The notes beneath the pieces were generated by a model. That model made no database searches. It was not told the DNA's origin and saw only the letters and a list, made by a program, of their open reading frames with translations. DNA of 64,000 bases from positions 9,355,001-9,419,000 of the forward strand of contig OX422220.1 in the NCBI GenBank assembly GCA_949130495.1, in the 5' to 3' direction. Positions 1 through 13,869 of this stretch are shown here, one piece after another (position 1 is the stretch's first letter; each line of letters begins with the position of its first letter). The translations under genes and the position numbers were made by a program. Source of the DNA: Sambucus nigra. Its lineage: Eukaryota; Streptophyta; Magnoliopsida; Dipsacales; Adoxaceae.

Positions 1-338
1 CCAACACCTTCCACGGGACCAAAGTAACACGTAGGAACTGACCACCCAGTCGTGGGTCTCCCGGTTTGAGAATACATCGATAATTTGCATATTTCTACAC
101 TTACGCTTAAAAACATGGCGTTAGAGGGTGAAAACCCAAAAATACCCCCGAACGGCCCCGTGGGTGTCACCAACACCTCCCACGGGACCAATGTAACTCG
201 TAGGAACTGACCACGCATCCGCGGGACTCCCCGTTTGAGAATACGACAATGATTTTCATAATTATAGACTTAGGCTTAAAAACATGGCATTAGAGGGAAA
301 AGACCCAAAACAGCCCCCGAACGGCCCAGTGGGAGGCA

Positions 339-1346
339 CCAACACCTACCACGGGACCAATGTAACTCGTAGGAACTCACCACGCAGCCGCGGGTCTCCA
401 GGTTTGAGAATACGATGATAATTTGCATATTTCTAGACTTAGGCTTAAAACTATAGCTTTAGAGGGTTAAAACCCAAAATTGCCCCCGAATGGTCCCGTG
501 GGTGGCACCCACACCTCCCACGGCACCAATGTAACCTGTCGGGACTGACCACGCACCCGCAAGACCCCCGGTTTGAGAATACAACGGTAATTTGTATATT
601 TCTAAACTTAGGCATAACATGGCATCTGTGGGAGAAAATCTGAAACAGCCCCCGAACGGCCCCGTGGGAGGCACCAACTCCTCCCACGGGACCAATGTAA
701 CTCGTAGGAACTGACCACGCAGTCGCGTGACTCCCGGTTTGAGAATACAACGATAACTTTCATATTTCTAGACTTGGGCTAAAAAACATGGCGATAGAGG
801 GTGAAAACCCAAAACAGCCCCCGAACGGCCTCGTGGGAGGCACCAACACCTCCCACGGGACCAATGTAACTTGTAGGAACTGACCACGCCGCCGCGGTTC
901 TCCCGGTTTGAGAATAGGATGATAATTTGCATATTTCTAGACTTAGGCTTAAAACTATAGCTTTAGAGGGTCAAAACCCAAAATTGCCCCCGAATGGCCC
1001 CCTGGTTGGCACCCACACCTCCCACGGCACCAATGTAACCTGTCGGGACTGACCACGCACCCGCAAGACCCCCGGTTTGAGAATACAATGGTAATTTGTA
1101 TATTTCTAAACTTAGGCATAACATGGCATTTGTGGGAGAAAATCTGAAACAGCCCCCGAACGGCCCCGTGGGAGGCACCAACTCCTCCCAAGGGACCAAT
1201 GTAACTCGTAGGAACTGACCACGCAGTCGCGTGACTCCCGGTTTGAGAATACAACGATAACTTTCATATTTCTAGACTTGGGCTCAAAAACATGGCGATA
1301 GAGGGTGAAAACCCAAAACAGCCCCCGAATGGCCTCGTGGGAGGCA
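339..1346. repeat. Local higher-order trimer, two adjacent copies
   Basis: The three-monomer block 339-842 is followed at once by a second copy, 843-1346, offset 504 bp. The middle monomers (508-673 and 1012-1177) differ at only about two positions, far fewer than unrelated neighbours in the array. Both carry the same 3-bp-shorter motif GGCATAACATGG in place of GGCTTAAAAACATGG. A related middle monomer recurs near 2528-2690. This is direct evidence of recent segmental amplification by three-monomer units. Confidence 0.85.
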
Positions 1347-1502
1347 CCAACACCTCCCACGGGACCAATGTAACTCGTAGGAACTCACCACGCAGCCGCG
1401 GGTCTGCCGATTTGAGAATACATCGATAATTTTCATATGTCTAGACTTAGACTTAAAAACATGGCGTTAGAGGGTGAAAACGCAAAACGTCCCCCAAACG
1501 GC

Positions 1503-1532
1503 CCCGTGGGAGGCACCAACACCTCCCACGGG
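1503..1532. repeat. Junction dyad of the satellite monomer (representative copy)
   Basis: CCCGTGGGAGG is followed by an 8-base spacer, CACCAACA, and then its exact reverse complement, CCTCCCACGGG. This 11-bp stem recurs in most monomers, for example at 661-690. A second monomer class reads GTGGGTGG in the left arm, leaving a single mismatch in the stem. The dyad is the strongest potential hairpin or cruciform in the unit. Whether it forms in the cell cannot be told from sequence. Confidence 0.9.
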
Positions 1533-4500
1533 ACCAATGTATCTCATAGGGATTGACCACGCAGCCGTGGGTCTCTCGATTTGAGAATATATTGATAATT
1601 TGCATATTTATAGACTTAGGATTAAAAACATGGTGTTAGAGGGTGCAAAACTCAAAACATCCCCCGAACGTCCCTGTGGGAGGCACCAACACCTCCCACG
1701 TGATCAATATAAATTGTAGGAACTGACCACAAAGCCGCGGGTTTCCCAATTTGATAATACGATGATAATTTGCATATTTCTAGACTTAGGCTTAAAAACA
1801 TAGCGTTAGCTGGTGAAAATCTGAAATAGCCCCCAATCGGCCCCGTGGGTGGCACCACCACATCCCACATGACCAATATAACTCGTAGGAACTGACCACG
1901 CATCCGTGGGGTTACCGATTTGGGAATACGATGATAATTTGCATATTTCTAGACTTAGGCTTAAAATCATAGCGTTACTGGGGGAAAACTCGAAACAGCC
2001 CCTGAACGGCCCCATGGGAGGTGCCAACACCTCCCACGGGACCAATGTAACTCGTAGGAACTGACCACGTAGCCGCGGGGCTCCTTATTTTAGAATACGA
2101 TGATAATTTGTGTATTTCTTGACATAGGTTTAAAAACATGGCCTTAGAGGGTGAAAGCCGAAAATTTCCCCCGAACGGCCCCGTGGGTGGACACAACAGC
2201 TCCCACGGGACCAATTTAACTCGTAGGAACTGGCCACGCAGCCGCGGACTCCCAATTTGAGAATATGATGATAATTTGCATATTTCTAGACTTAGGCTTA
2301 AAAACATGGCGTTAGAGGGTAAAAACCCAATACAGCCCCAAAATGGCCCCGTGGGTGGCACTAACACCTCCCACGGGACCAATGTAACTCGTAGGAACTA
2401 ACCACAAAGCCGCGGGACTCCCGGTTTGAGAATACGATGATAATTTGCATATTTCTAAATTAGGCTGAAATACATGGCGTTAGAAGGTGAAAACCCAAAC
2501 AACCCCCGAACAGCCCCGTGGGACACACCAACACCTCCCACGACACCAATGTAACCTGTCGGGACTGACCACGCACCCGCAGGACCCCCGGTTTGAGAAT
2601 ACAACGGTAATTTGCATATTTCTAAACTTAGGCATAACATGGCATTTGTGGGAGAAAATCTGAAATAGCTCACGAACGGCCCCGTAGGAGGCACCAACAC
2701 CTCCCACGGGACCAATGTAACTCATAGGAAATGACCACATAGCCGCGGTACTCCCGGTTTGAGAATACAATGATAATTTGCATATCTCTAGACTTAGGCT
2801 TAAAAACATAGCGTTAAAGGGTGAAAACCAAAACTGCACCCCAACGGCTCCATGGGTGGCACCAACACCTCCCACGGGACCAATGTAACTCGTAGGAACT
2901 AACCACGCAGCCACGGGATTCCCCGTTTGAGAATACGACGATAATTTACTTATAACTAGACTTAGGCTTAAAAACATGGCGTTAGAGGTTGAAAACCCAA
3001 AACAGCCCTCGAACGGCCCCGTAGGAGGCACCAATACCTCCCACAGGACCAATGTAACTCGTAGGAACTCACCACGTAGTCGCGGGTCTTCCGGTTTGAG
3101 AATATATCGATAATTTGCATATTCCTAGACTTAGGATTAAAAACATGGCGTTAGAAAGTGAAAAACCAAAACATCCCCCGAACGACCCCGTGGGTGGCAC
3201 CAACACCTCCCACGGGACAAATGTAACTTGTAGGAACTGACCACACAGGCACGGGTCTCCCAGTTTGAGAATATGACGATAATTTCCATATTTCTAGATT
3301 TGGGCTTAAAAACATATTGTTAGAGGGTGAAAGTCCAAAACATCCCTGAACGGCCCCGTGGGTGACACCAACACCTCCCGCAGGACCAATGTAACTCGCA
3401 AGAACTGACCACGCACCCGCGGGACTCCCTGTTTGAGAATACGACAATAATTTGCATATTTCTAGACTTAGGCTTAAAAACTTGGTGTTAGAGGGTGAAA
3501 ACCCAAAATTTCCCCCTAACGGCCCCGTGGGTGGCACCAACACCTCCCACGGGACCAATGTAACTCGTAGGAACTGACCACGTAGCCGCGGGACTCCCGG
3601 TTTGAGAATACGATGATAATTTGTATATTTCTAGACTTAGGCTTAAAAACATGGCTTTGGAGGGGGAAAACCCAAAACAGCCCCCGAACGGCCCCGTGGA
3701 GGGCCACAACACCTCCTACTGGACCAATGTAACTCGTAGGAACAGACCACGCAGCTGCGGGTCTCCCGGTTTGAGAATATGATGATAATCTGCATATTTC
3801 TAGACTTAGGCATAACATGGCGTTAGCGGGAGAAAACCCTAAACAACCCCCAAACGGCCCCGTGGGAGACACCAACACCTCCCACAGGAACAATATAACT
3901 TGTAGGAATAGACCACGCAACTGCGGGACTCCCGATTTAAGAATACGATGATAATTTGCATATATCTAGACTTAGGCTTAGAAACATAGCGTTAGAGGGT
4001 GAAAACCCAAAAATGCACCCGAACGGCCCGTGGGTGGCCCCAACACCTCCCACGAGACCATTGTAACTCATAGTAACTGACCACACAGTCGCGGGTCTAT
4101 CGGTTTGAGAATACGACGATAGTTTGCATATTTATACACTTAGGCTTAAATGGTGAAAACCCAAAACAGCCCCCGAACGTCCCCGTGGGAGGCACCAACA
4201 CTTCCCACGGGACCAATGTAACTCGTAGGAACTCACCATGCAGCCACGGGTCTCTCTATTTGAGAATACGCCGATAATTAACATATCTCTAGCCTTAGGC
4301 TTAAAAACATGGCTTTAGAGGGTGAAAACTCAAAATACCCCAGAACGGCCCTTTGGGAGGCACCAACACCTCCCACGGGACTAATGTAAGTTTTAGGAAC
4401 TGACCACGCCGCCGCGGGTCTCCCAGTTTGAGAATACGACGATAATTTGCATATTTCTAGACTTAGGCTTAAAACCGTAGCGTTAGAGGGTGAAAACCCA

Positions 4501-7500
4501 AAACAGCCCCCGAACGGCCCCGTGGGTGGCACCCACACCTCCCCCGACACCAATGTAACTCGTAGGAACTGACCACGCAGCCGCGGGTCTCCCAATTTGA
4601 GAATTCGAAGATAATTTACATATTTCTAGACTTAGGCTTAAAAACATAGAGTTAAAGGGTGAAAACTCAAGACTGCCCTCGAACGGTCCCGTGGGTGGCA
4701 CCAATACCTCCCACGGGACCAATGTAAAACTTACAAACTGACCACGCCGCCGCGGGACTCCCGGTTTGAGAATACGATGATAATTTGTATATTTATAGGC
4801 ATACGCTTAAAAACATAGCATTAGAGGGTGAAAATCAAAACAGCCCTGAACGGCCCTGTGGGAGGCACCAACACCTCCCACGGGACCAATGTAACTCGTA
4901 GAAACTAACCACGCAGCCGTGGGTCTCTCAGTTTGAGAATAGGTCGATAATTTGCATATTTCTAGACTTAGGCTTAAAAATATGGCGTTAGAGGGTGAAA
5001 ACCCAAAACAACCTCCAAAAGGCCCCGTGGGTGGCACCAACAGCTCCCACGGGACCAATGTAACTCGTAGGAACTGACCACGAAGCCGCGGGACTCCCCG
5101 TTTGAGAATATGATGATAATTTTCATATTTATAGACTTAGACTTAAAAATATGGCGTTAGAGGATAAAAACCCGAAACTGCCCCGAACGGCCCCGTGGGT
5201 GGCACCAACACCTCCCAAGAGACCAATGTAACTCGTAGGAACTCACCACGCAGCCGCGGGTCTCCCGATTTGAGAATACATCGATAATTTGTATATTTTT
5301 AGACTTAGGCTTAAAAACATGGCGTTAGAGGGTGAAAACCCAAAACAGCCCCCGAACGGCCCCGTCGGAGGCACCAACACCTCCCACAGGACCAATGTAA
5401 CTTTGTAGTAACTGACCACGCAGCCGCAGGTCTCTCGGATTGAGAATAAGACGATAATTTGCATATTTCTAGACTTAGAATTAAAAACATATTTTTAGAG
5501 GGTGAAAATCCAAAACATCACCCGAACGTCCCCGTGGGTGGCACCAACACCTCCCACAGGACCAATATAAGTCGTAGGAACTGACCATGCAGCCGCTAGA
5601 CTCAAGGTTTAAGAATACGATGGCAATCTACATATTTTTAGACTTAGGCGTAACATGGCGTTAGTGGGGGAAATCCGAAAACAACCCCCGAACGGCTCCG
5701 TGGGAGACACCAACATCTCCCACGGGACCGATTTTACTCGTTGGAACTGACCACGCAGCCGCGGGACTCCCGATTTGAGAATACGACGATAATTTGCATG
5801 TTTCTAGACTTAGGCTTAAAAACATAGCGTTAGAGGGTGAAAACCCAAAACTGCCCCCGAACAGCCCCGTGGGTGGCACCAACACCTCCCACGAGACCAA
5901 TGTAACTCGTAGGAACTGACCACGCAGCCACGGGTCTCCCGATTTAAGAATACGACGACAATTTGCATATTTCTAGACATAGGCTTGAAACCATAGCGTT
6001 AGAGGGTGAAAACCCAAAATATCCCCCGAACGGCCTCGTGGGAGGCACCAAGATTTCCCACGGGACCAATGTAACTCGTAGGAACTCACCACGCAATGAC
6101 GGGTCTCCCGGTTTGAGAATACATCGATAATTTGCATATTTCTCTACTTAGGCTTAAAAACATGGCGTTAGAGGGTGAAAACCCAAAATAGCCCTCGAAT
6201 GGCCCCGTGGGATGCACCAACACCTCCCACGGAACTAATGTAAGTTGTAGGAACTGACCACGTAGCCGTGGGTCTCCCGGTTTGAGAATACAGCGATAAA
6301 TTGCATATTTCTAGAGTTAGGCTTAAAAACATGGCTTTAGAAGGTGAAAACCCAAAACAGCCCTCGAACGGCCCCGTGGGGGGCACCATCACCTCCCACG
6401 GGACCAATGTAACTCGTAGGAACTCACCACGCATCCGCGGGTCTCCCGATTTGAGTATACATTGATAATTTCATATTTCTAGACTTAGGCTTAAAAACAT
6501 GGCGTTAGAGGGTAAAAACCCAAAACCGCTCCCGAACGGCCCTGTGGGAGGCACCAACACCTCCTACGGGACCAATGTAACTTGAAGGAACTGACCACGC
6601 AGCCGCGGGTCTCTCGGTTTGAGAATAAAATGTTATTTTGCATATTTCTAGACTTAGGCTTAAAAATAAATTATTAGAGGGTGAAAATCGAAAACATCAC
6701 TCGAACGGCCCCGTGGGTGGCACCAACACCTCCCACCGGACCAATATAAGTCGTAGGAAGTGACCACGCAGCCGCGAGACTCTCGGTTTGAGAATATGAG
6801 GGTAATTAACATATTTTCAGACTTAGGCGTAACATGGCGTTAGTGGGGAAATCCCAAAACAGCCCCCGAACGGCTCCGTGGGAGGCACCAACACCTCCCA
6901 CGGGACCAATGCAACTCGTAGGAACTGACCAAGCACCTGCGGAACTCCCGATTTGAGAATACAATGATAATTTGCATATTTCTATACTTAGGCTTAAAAA
7001 CAAAGTGTTGGAGGGTGGAAATCCAAAATTGCCCCCGAACGGCCCCGTGGGAGGCACCAAGACGTCCCACGGGACCAATGCAACTCGTAGGAACTGACCA
7101 CACAGCTGCGGGACTCCCAATTTGAGAATACAATGATAATTTGCATATTTCTAGACTTAGGCTTAAAAACATAGCGTTAGAGGGTGAAATCCCAAAACTG
7201 CCCCCGGACGGCCCCGTGGGTGGCACCAACACCTCTCACGAGACCAATGTAACTCGTAGGAACTGACCACGCAGCCGCGGGTCTCCCGGTTTGAGAATAC
7301 GATGATAATTTCCATATTTCTAGACATAGGCTTAAAACCATAGCGATAGAGGGTTAAAACCCAAAATAGCCCCCGAATGGCCCCGTGGGAGGCACCAACA
7401 TTTCCCATGAGACCAATGTAACTCGTACGACCTCACCACGCAGCCACGGGTCTCCCAAATTGAGAATAGATCGATAATTTGCATATTTCTAGAAGGCTTA

Positions 7501-10500
7501 AAAACATGGCGTTAGAGGGTGAAAACCCAAAATAGGCCCCGAACGACCCCGTGGGAGGCACCAACACCTCCCACGGGACTAATGTAAGTTGTAGGAACTG
7601 ACCACGTCGCTGCGGTTATCTCGGTTTGAGAATACACCGATAATTTGCATATTTCTAGACTTACGCTCAAAAACATGGCTTTAGATGGTGAAAACCCAAA
7701 ACAGCCCCCGAACGTCCCCGTGGGAGGCACCAACACCTCCCACATGACCAATGTAACTCGTAGGAATTCACCACGCAGCCGCGAGTCTCTTGATTTGAGA
7801 ATACATCGATAATTTGCATATTTCTAGACTTAGGCTTAAAAACATGGTGTTAGAGGGTGAAAACCCAAAACAGCCCCCGAATGGCCCCGTGGGAGGCACC
7901 AACACCTCCCACGGGACCAATGTAACTTATAGGAACTGACCACGCAGCCGCGGGTCTACCGGTTTGAGAGTATGACGATAATTTGCATATTTCTAGACTT
8001 AGGCTTAAAAGCATAGTGATAGAGGGTGAAAACCCAAAACTGGGCCCAAACGGCCCCGTGGGTGGCACCAACACCTCCCACGGGACCAATGTAACTCGTA
8101 GAAACTTACCACGTAGTCGTGGGTCTCCCGGTTTGAGAATACGACGATAATTTGCATATTTCTAGACTTAGGTTTAAAAACAAGGCGTTAGAGGTTGAAA
8201 ACCCAAAATAGCCCCCGAACGGCCCCGTGGGAGGCACAAACACCTCCCACGGGACTAATGTAAGTTGTAGGAACTCACCACGCCGTCGTGGTTCTTCCGA
8301 TTTGAGAATACGATGATAATTTGCATATTTCTAGACTTAGGCTTAAAAACATGGGTTTAGAGGGTGAAAACTCAAAACAGCCCCCGAACGGCCCCGTGGG
8401 AGGCACCAACACCTCCCACATGACCAATGTAACTCGTACGAATTCACCACGTAGCCGCGGGTCTCCCGGTTTGAGAATACATTGATAATTTGCATATTTC
8501 TATACTTATGCTTAAAAACATGGAGTTAGGTGGTGAAAACACAAAATAGCCCCCGAACAGCCCGGTGGGAGGCACCAACACCTCCCACGGAACCAATGTA
8601 ACTTATAGGAACTAACCACGCAGCCGCGGGTCGACAGGTTTTAGAGTACGATGATAATTTGCATATTTCTAGACTTAGGCTTAAAAACATAGCGTTAGAG
8701 GGTGAAAACCCAAAACTGCCCCGTGGGTGGCACCAAAATCTCCCACGGGACCAATGTAACTCGTAGGAACTGACCACGTAGCCGCGGATCTCCCGGTTTG
8801 AGAATACGACGATAATTTTCATATTTCTAGACTTAGGCTTAAAAACATGGTGTTAGAGGGTGAAAACCCAAAACAGCCCCCGAACGGCCTCGTGGGAGGC
8901 ACCAACACCTCCCACGGGACCAATGTAACTTATAGGAACTAACCACGCAGCCACGGGTCTAACGGTTTGAGAGTACAATGATAATTTGCATATTTCTAGA
9001 CATAGGCTTAAAACCATAGCGATAGAGGGTGAAAACCCAAAACAGCCCCCGAATGGCCCCGTGTGAGGCACCAACATTTCCCATGGTACCAATGTAACTC
9101 GTACGACCTCAACCCGAAGCCACAGGTCTCCCAAATTGAGAATAGATTGATAATTTGCATATTTCTAGAAGGCTTAAAAACATGGCGTTAGAGGGTGAAA
9201 ACACAAAATAGCCCACGAACGACCCCGTGGGAGGCACCAACACCTCCCACGGGACTAATGTAAGTTGTAGGAACTGACAACGCCGCTGCGGTTCTCTCGG
9301 TTTGAGAATACACCGTTAATTTGCATATTTCTAGACGTAGGCTTAAAAACATGGCGTTAGAGGGTGAAAACCCAAAACAGCCCCCAAACGGCCCCGTGGG
9401 AGGAACCAACACCTCCCACATGACCAATGTAACTCGTAGGAATTCACCACGCAGCCGCGAGTCTCCCGATTTGAGAATAAATTGATAATTTGCAAATTTC
9501 TAGACTTAGGCTTAAAAACATGGCGTTAGAGGGTGAAAACCCAAAATAGCCCATGAATGTCCCCGCGGGGGGCACTAACACCTCCCATGGGACCAATGTA
9601 ACTTATAGGAACTGACCACGTAGCCGCGGGTCTCCCGGTTTGAGAATACGACAATAATTTACATATTTCTAGACTTAGGCTTAAAAACATGGCGTTAGAG
9701 GCTGAAAACCCAAAATAGCCCCCGAATGGCCACGTGGGAGGCACCAACACCTCCGACGGGACTAATGTAAGTTGTAGGAACTGACCACGCCGTCGCGGTT
9801 CTCCCGATTTGAGAATACGATGATAATTTGCATATTTCTAGACTTAGGATTAAAAACATGGGTTTAGAGGGTGAAAATCCAAAACAGCCCCCGAACGGCC
9901 CTATAGGAGGCACCAACACCTCCCACGACACCAATGTAACTCGTAGGAACTGACCATGCTGTCGCGGGTCTCCCGGTTTGAGAATACGATGATAATTTAC
10001 ATATGTCTAGACTTAGGCTTAAAAACATGACGTTAGAGGGTGAAAACCCAAGACTGCCCTCGAAAGGCCCCGTGGGTTGCACCAATATCTCTCACTAGAC
10101 CAATGTATCTCGTAGGAACTGGTCACGCAGCCGCGGGACTTCCGATATGAGAATACGATGATAATTTGTATATTTCTAGACTTAGGATTAAAAACATGGC
10201 GTTAGAGTGTGAAAACCGAAAACAACCCCGAACGGCCTTGTGGGAGGCACCAGCACCTCCCACGGGACCAAAGTAACTCGTAGGAACTGACCACCCAGCA
10301 GCGGGACTCCCAATTTGAGAATACGACGATAATTTGCAAATTTCTAGACTTAGGCTTAAAAACATGGCTTTAGGGGGTGAAAACTCAAAACAGCCCCCGA
10401 ACAAACCCGTGGGTGGCACCAACACCTCCCACGGGACCAATGTAACTCGTAGGAACCGACCACGCAGCCGCGGGACTCCCTGTTTGAGAAAACAATAATA

Positions 10501-13057
10501 ATTTGCATATTTCTAGACTTACGCTTAATAACTTGGCGTTAGGGGGTGAAAACCCAAAACGGCCCCCAAATGGCCCCGTGGGTGGCACCAACACCTCCCA
10601 CGGGACCAATGTAACTCAGTGAAACTGACCACGTAGCCGCGGGACTCCCGGTTTGAGAATACGACGATAATTTGCATATTTGTAGACTTAGACTTAAAAA
10701 CATAGCGATAGAGGGTGAAAACCCAAAATAGCCCCCGAATGGCCCCGTGGGAGGCACCAACATTTCCCATGGGACCAATGTAACTCGTACGACCTCACCA
10801 CGCAGCCACGGGTCTCCCAAATTGAGAATACATCGATAATTTGCATATATCTAGAAGGCTTAAAAACATGGCGTTAGAGGGTGAAAACCCAAAATAGCCC
10901 CCGAACGGCTCCGTGGGAGGCACCAACACCTCCCATGGGACTAATGTAAGTTGTAGGAACTGACCACGCCACTGCGGTTCTCTCGGTTTGAGAATACACC
11001 GATAATTTACATATTTCTAGACTTAGGCTTGAAAACATGGTGTTAGAGGGTGAAAACCCATAACAACCCCCGAACGACCCCATGGGAGGCACCAACACCT
11101 CCCACATGACTAATGTAACTCGTAGGAATTCACCACGCAGCTGCGAGTCTCCCGATTTGAGAATACATCGATAATTTGCATATTTCTAGACTTAGGCTTA
11201 AAAACATGGCGTTAGAGGGTGAAAACCGAAAAAAGCCCCCGAATGTCCCCGTGGGAGGCACCAACACCTTCCACGGGACCAATGTAACTTATAGGAACTG
11301 ACCACGCAGTCGCGGGTCTACCGGTTTGAGAGTATGACGATCATTTGCATATTTCTAGACTTAGGCTTAAAAACATAGCGTTAGAGGGTGAAAACCCAAA
11401 ACTGCCCTCGAACGGCCTCGTGGGTGGCACCAACACCTCCCACGGGACCAATGTAACTCGTAGGAACTGACCACGTAGCCACGGGTCTCCTGGTTTGAAA
11501 ATACGATGATAATTTGCATAATTCTAGACTTAGGCTTAAAAACATGGCGTTAGAGGCTGAAAACCAAAAATAGCCCCCCGAACGGCCTCGTGGGAGGCAC
11601 CAACACCTCCCACGGCACAAATGTAAGTTGTAAGAACTGACCACGCCGCCACGGTTCTCCCGGTTTGAGAATACGATGATAATTTGCATATTTCTAGACT
11701 TAGGCTTAAAAACATGGCTTTAGAGGGTGAAAACCCAAAATAGCCCCCGAACGGCCCCGTGGGAGGCAGCAACACCTCCCACATGACCAATGTAACTCGT
11801 AGGAATTCACCACATAGTCGCAGGTGTCCCGGTTTGATAATACATTGATAATTTGCATATTTCTAGACTTAGGATTAAAAACATGGCGTTAGAGGGTGAA
11901 AACCCAAAACAGCCCCCGAACGGCCCCGTGGGAGGCACCAACACCTCCCACGGGACCAATGTAACTTATAGGAACTAACCACAGAGCCACGGGTCTATCA
12001 GTTTGACAGTACGACGATAATTTACATATTTCGAGACTTAGGCTTAAAAACAAAGCGTCAGAGGGTGAAAACCCAAAACTGCCCCCGAACGGCCCCGTGG
12101 GTAGCATTAAAACCTCCCACGGGACCAATGTAACTCGAAGGAACTGACCACGTAGCCGCGGGTCTCCTGGTTTGAGAATACGACGATAATTTTCATATTT
12201 ATAGACTTAGGCTTAAAAACATGGATCTAGAGGGTGAAAACTCAAAACTGCCCCCGAACTGCCCCGTGGGTGGCACCAAAACCTCCCACGAGACCAATGT
12301 AACTCGTAGGAATTCACCACATAGCCGCAGGTGCCCCGGTTTGAGAATACGACGATAATTTGCATATTTCTAGACTTAGGCTTAAAAACATGGCATTAGA
12401 GGGTGAAAACCCAAAACAGCCCCCAAACGGCCCCGTGGGAGGCACCAACACCTCCCACGGGACCAATGTAACTCGCAGGAACTGACCACCCAGCCGCGGG
12501 ACTCTCGGTTTGAGAATACGATGATAATTTGCGTATTTATAGACTTAGGCTTAAAAACATGGATTTAGAGGGTGAAAACCCAAAACAGCCCCCGAACGGC
12601 CTCGTGGGTGGCACCAACACCTCCCATGGGAGAAATGTAACTCGTAGGAATTGACCGCGCAGCCGCGGGACTCCCAGTTTGAGAATACGATGATAATTTG
12701 CATATTTCTAGACTTGGGCTTAAAAACATGGCGTTAGAGGGTGAAACCCCTTAATTTCCCCCGAACGGCCCCGTGGGTGGCACTAACACCTCTCACGAGA
12801 CCAATGTTACTTATAGGAACTGACCACGCAGCCGCGGGTCTCTCGGTTTGAGAATACGATGATAATTTGCATAGTTCTAGACATAGACTTAAAACCATAG
12901 CGATAGAGGGTGAAAACCTAAAATAGCCCCCGAATGGCCCCGTGGGAGGCACCAACATTTCCCACGGGACCAATGTAACTCGTACGAACTCACCACGCAG
13001 CCACGGGTCTCCCGATTTGAGAATACATCGATAATTTGCATATTTCAAGAAGGCTTA
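7501..13057. repeat. Higher-order repeat blocks of about 10, 10 and 13 monomers
   Basis: A diagnostic 3-bp deletion turns TCTAGACTTAGGCTTA into TCTAGAAGGCTTA. It ends at 7500, 9176, 10862 and (as TTCAAGAAGGCTTA) 13057, giving intervals of 1676, 1686 and 2195 bp, or about 10, 10 and 13 monomers. The monomer just before each marker also shares private variants: CATAGCGATAGAGGG, ACCAACATTTCCCA and AACTCGTACGA. The one after each marker shares ACTAATGTAAGTTGTAGGAA. Linked private variants at a regular multi-monomer spacing are the hallmark of a higher-order repeat; the 13-monomer interval suggests a three-monomer insertion. Confidence 0.85.
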
Positions 13058-13869
13058 AAAACATGGCGTTAGAGGGTGAAAACCCAAAATAGCCCCCGAA
13101 CGGCCCCGTGGGAGGCACCAACACCTCCCACGGGACTAATGTAAGTTGTAGGAACTGACCACGCCGCCGCGGTTCTCCCAGTTTGAGAATAGCACGATAA
13201 TTTGCATATTTCTAGACTTAGGGTTAAAAACATTGTGTTAGAGGGTGACAACCCAAAACAGCCCCCGAACGGCCCCGTGGGAGGTACCAATACCTCCCAC
13301 ATGACCGATGTAACTCATAGGAATTCACCACGCAGCCGCGGGCCTCCCGGTTTGAGAATACATCGATAATTTACACATTTCTAGACTTAGGCTTAAAAAC
13401 ATAGCGTTAGAGTGTGAAAACCCAAAACAACCCCTGAACGGCCCCATGGGTGGCACCAACACCACCCACTGGACCAATGTAAGTCGTAGGAACTGACCAC
13501 GCAGCCGCGGGACTCCCGGTTTGAGAATGCGACGATAATTTGCATATTTCTAGACATTGGCTTAAAAACATGGCGTAAGAGGTTGAAAACCCAAAATTTC
13601 CCTCGAACGGCCCCGTGGGTGGCACCAATACCTCCCACGGGACTAATGTAACTCTTAGGAACATACCACGCAGCCGTGGGACTTTCGGTTTGAGAATACG
13701 ATAATAATTTGCATATTTCTAAACTTAGGCTTAAAAACATGGCGTTAGATGGTGAAAACCCAAAACAGCCCCCAAACGGCCCCGTAAGGGGCCCCAACAC
13801 ATCGCACGGGACCAATGTAACTCGTAGGAACTGATCACGCACCCGTGGGTCTCCCGATTTGAGAATACA

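Noticed and set aside
2480..3052. A 190-codon open frame, and many shorter ones, on the minus strand of the satellite
   Set aside because: Peptides repeat with the monomer, frames change every unit and there is no gene context. They are products of satellite composition.
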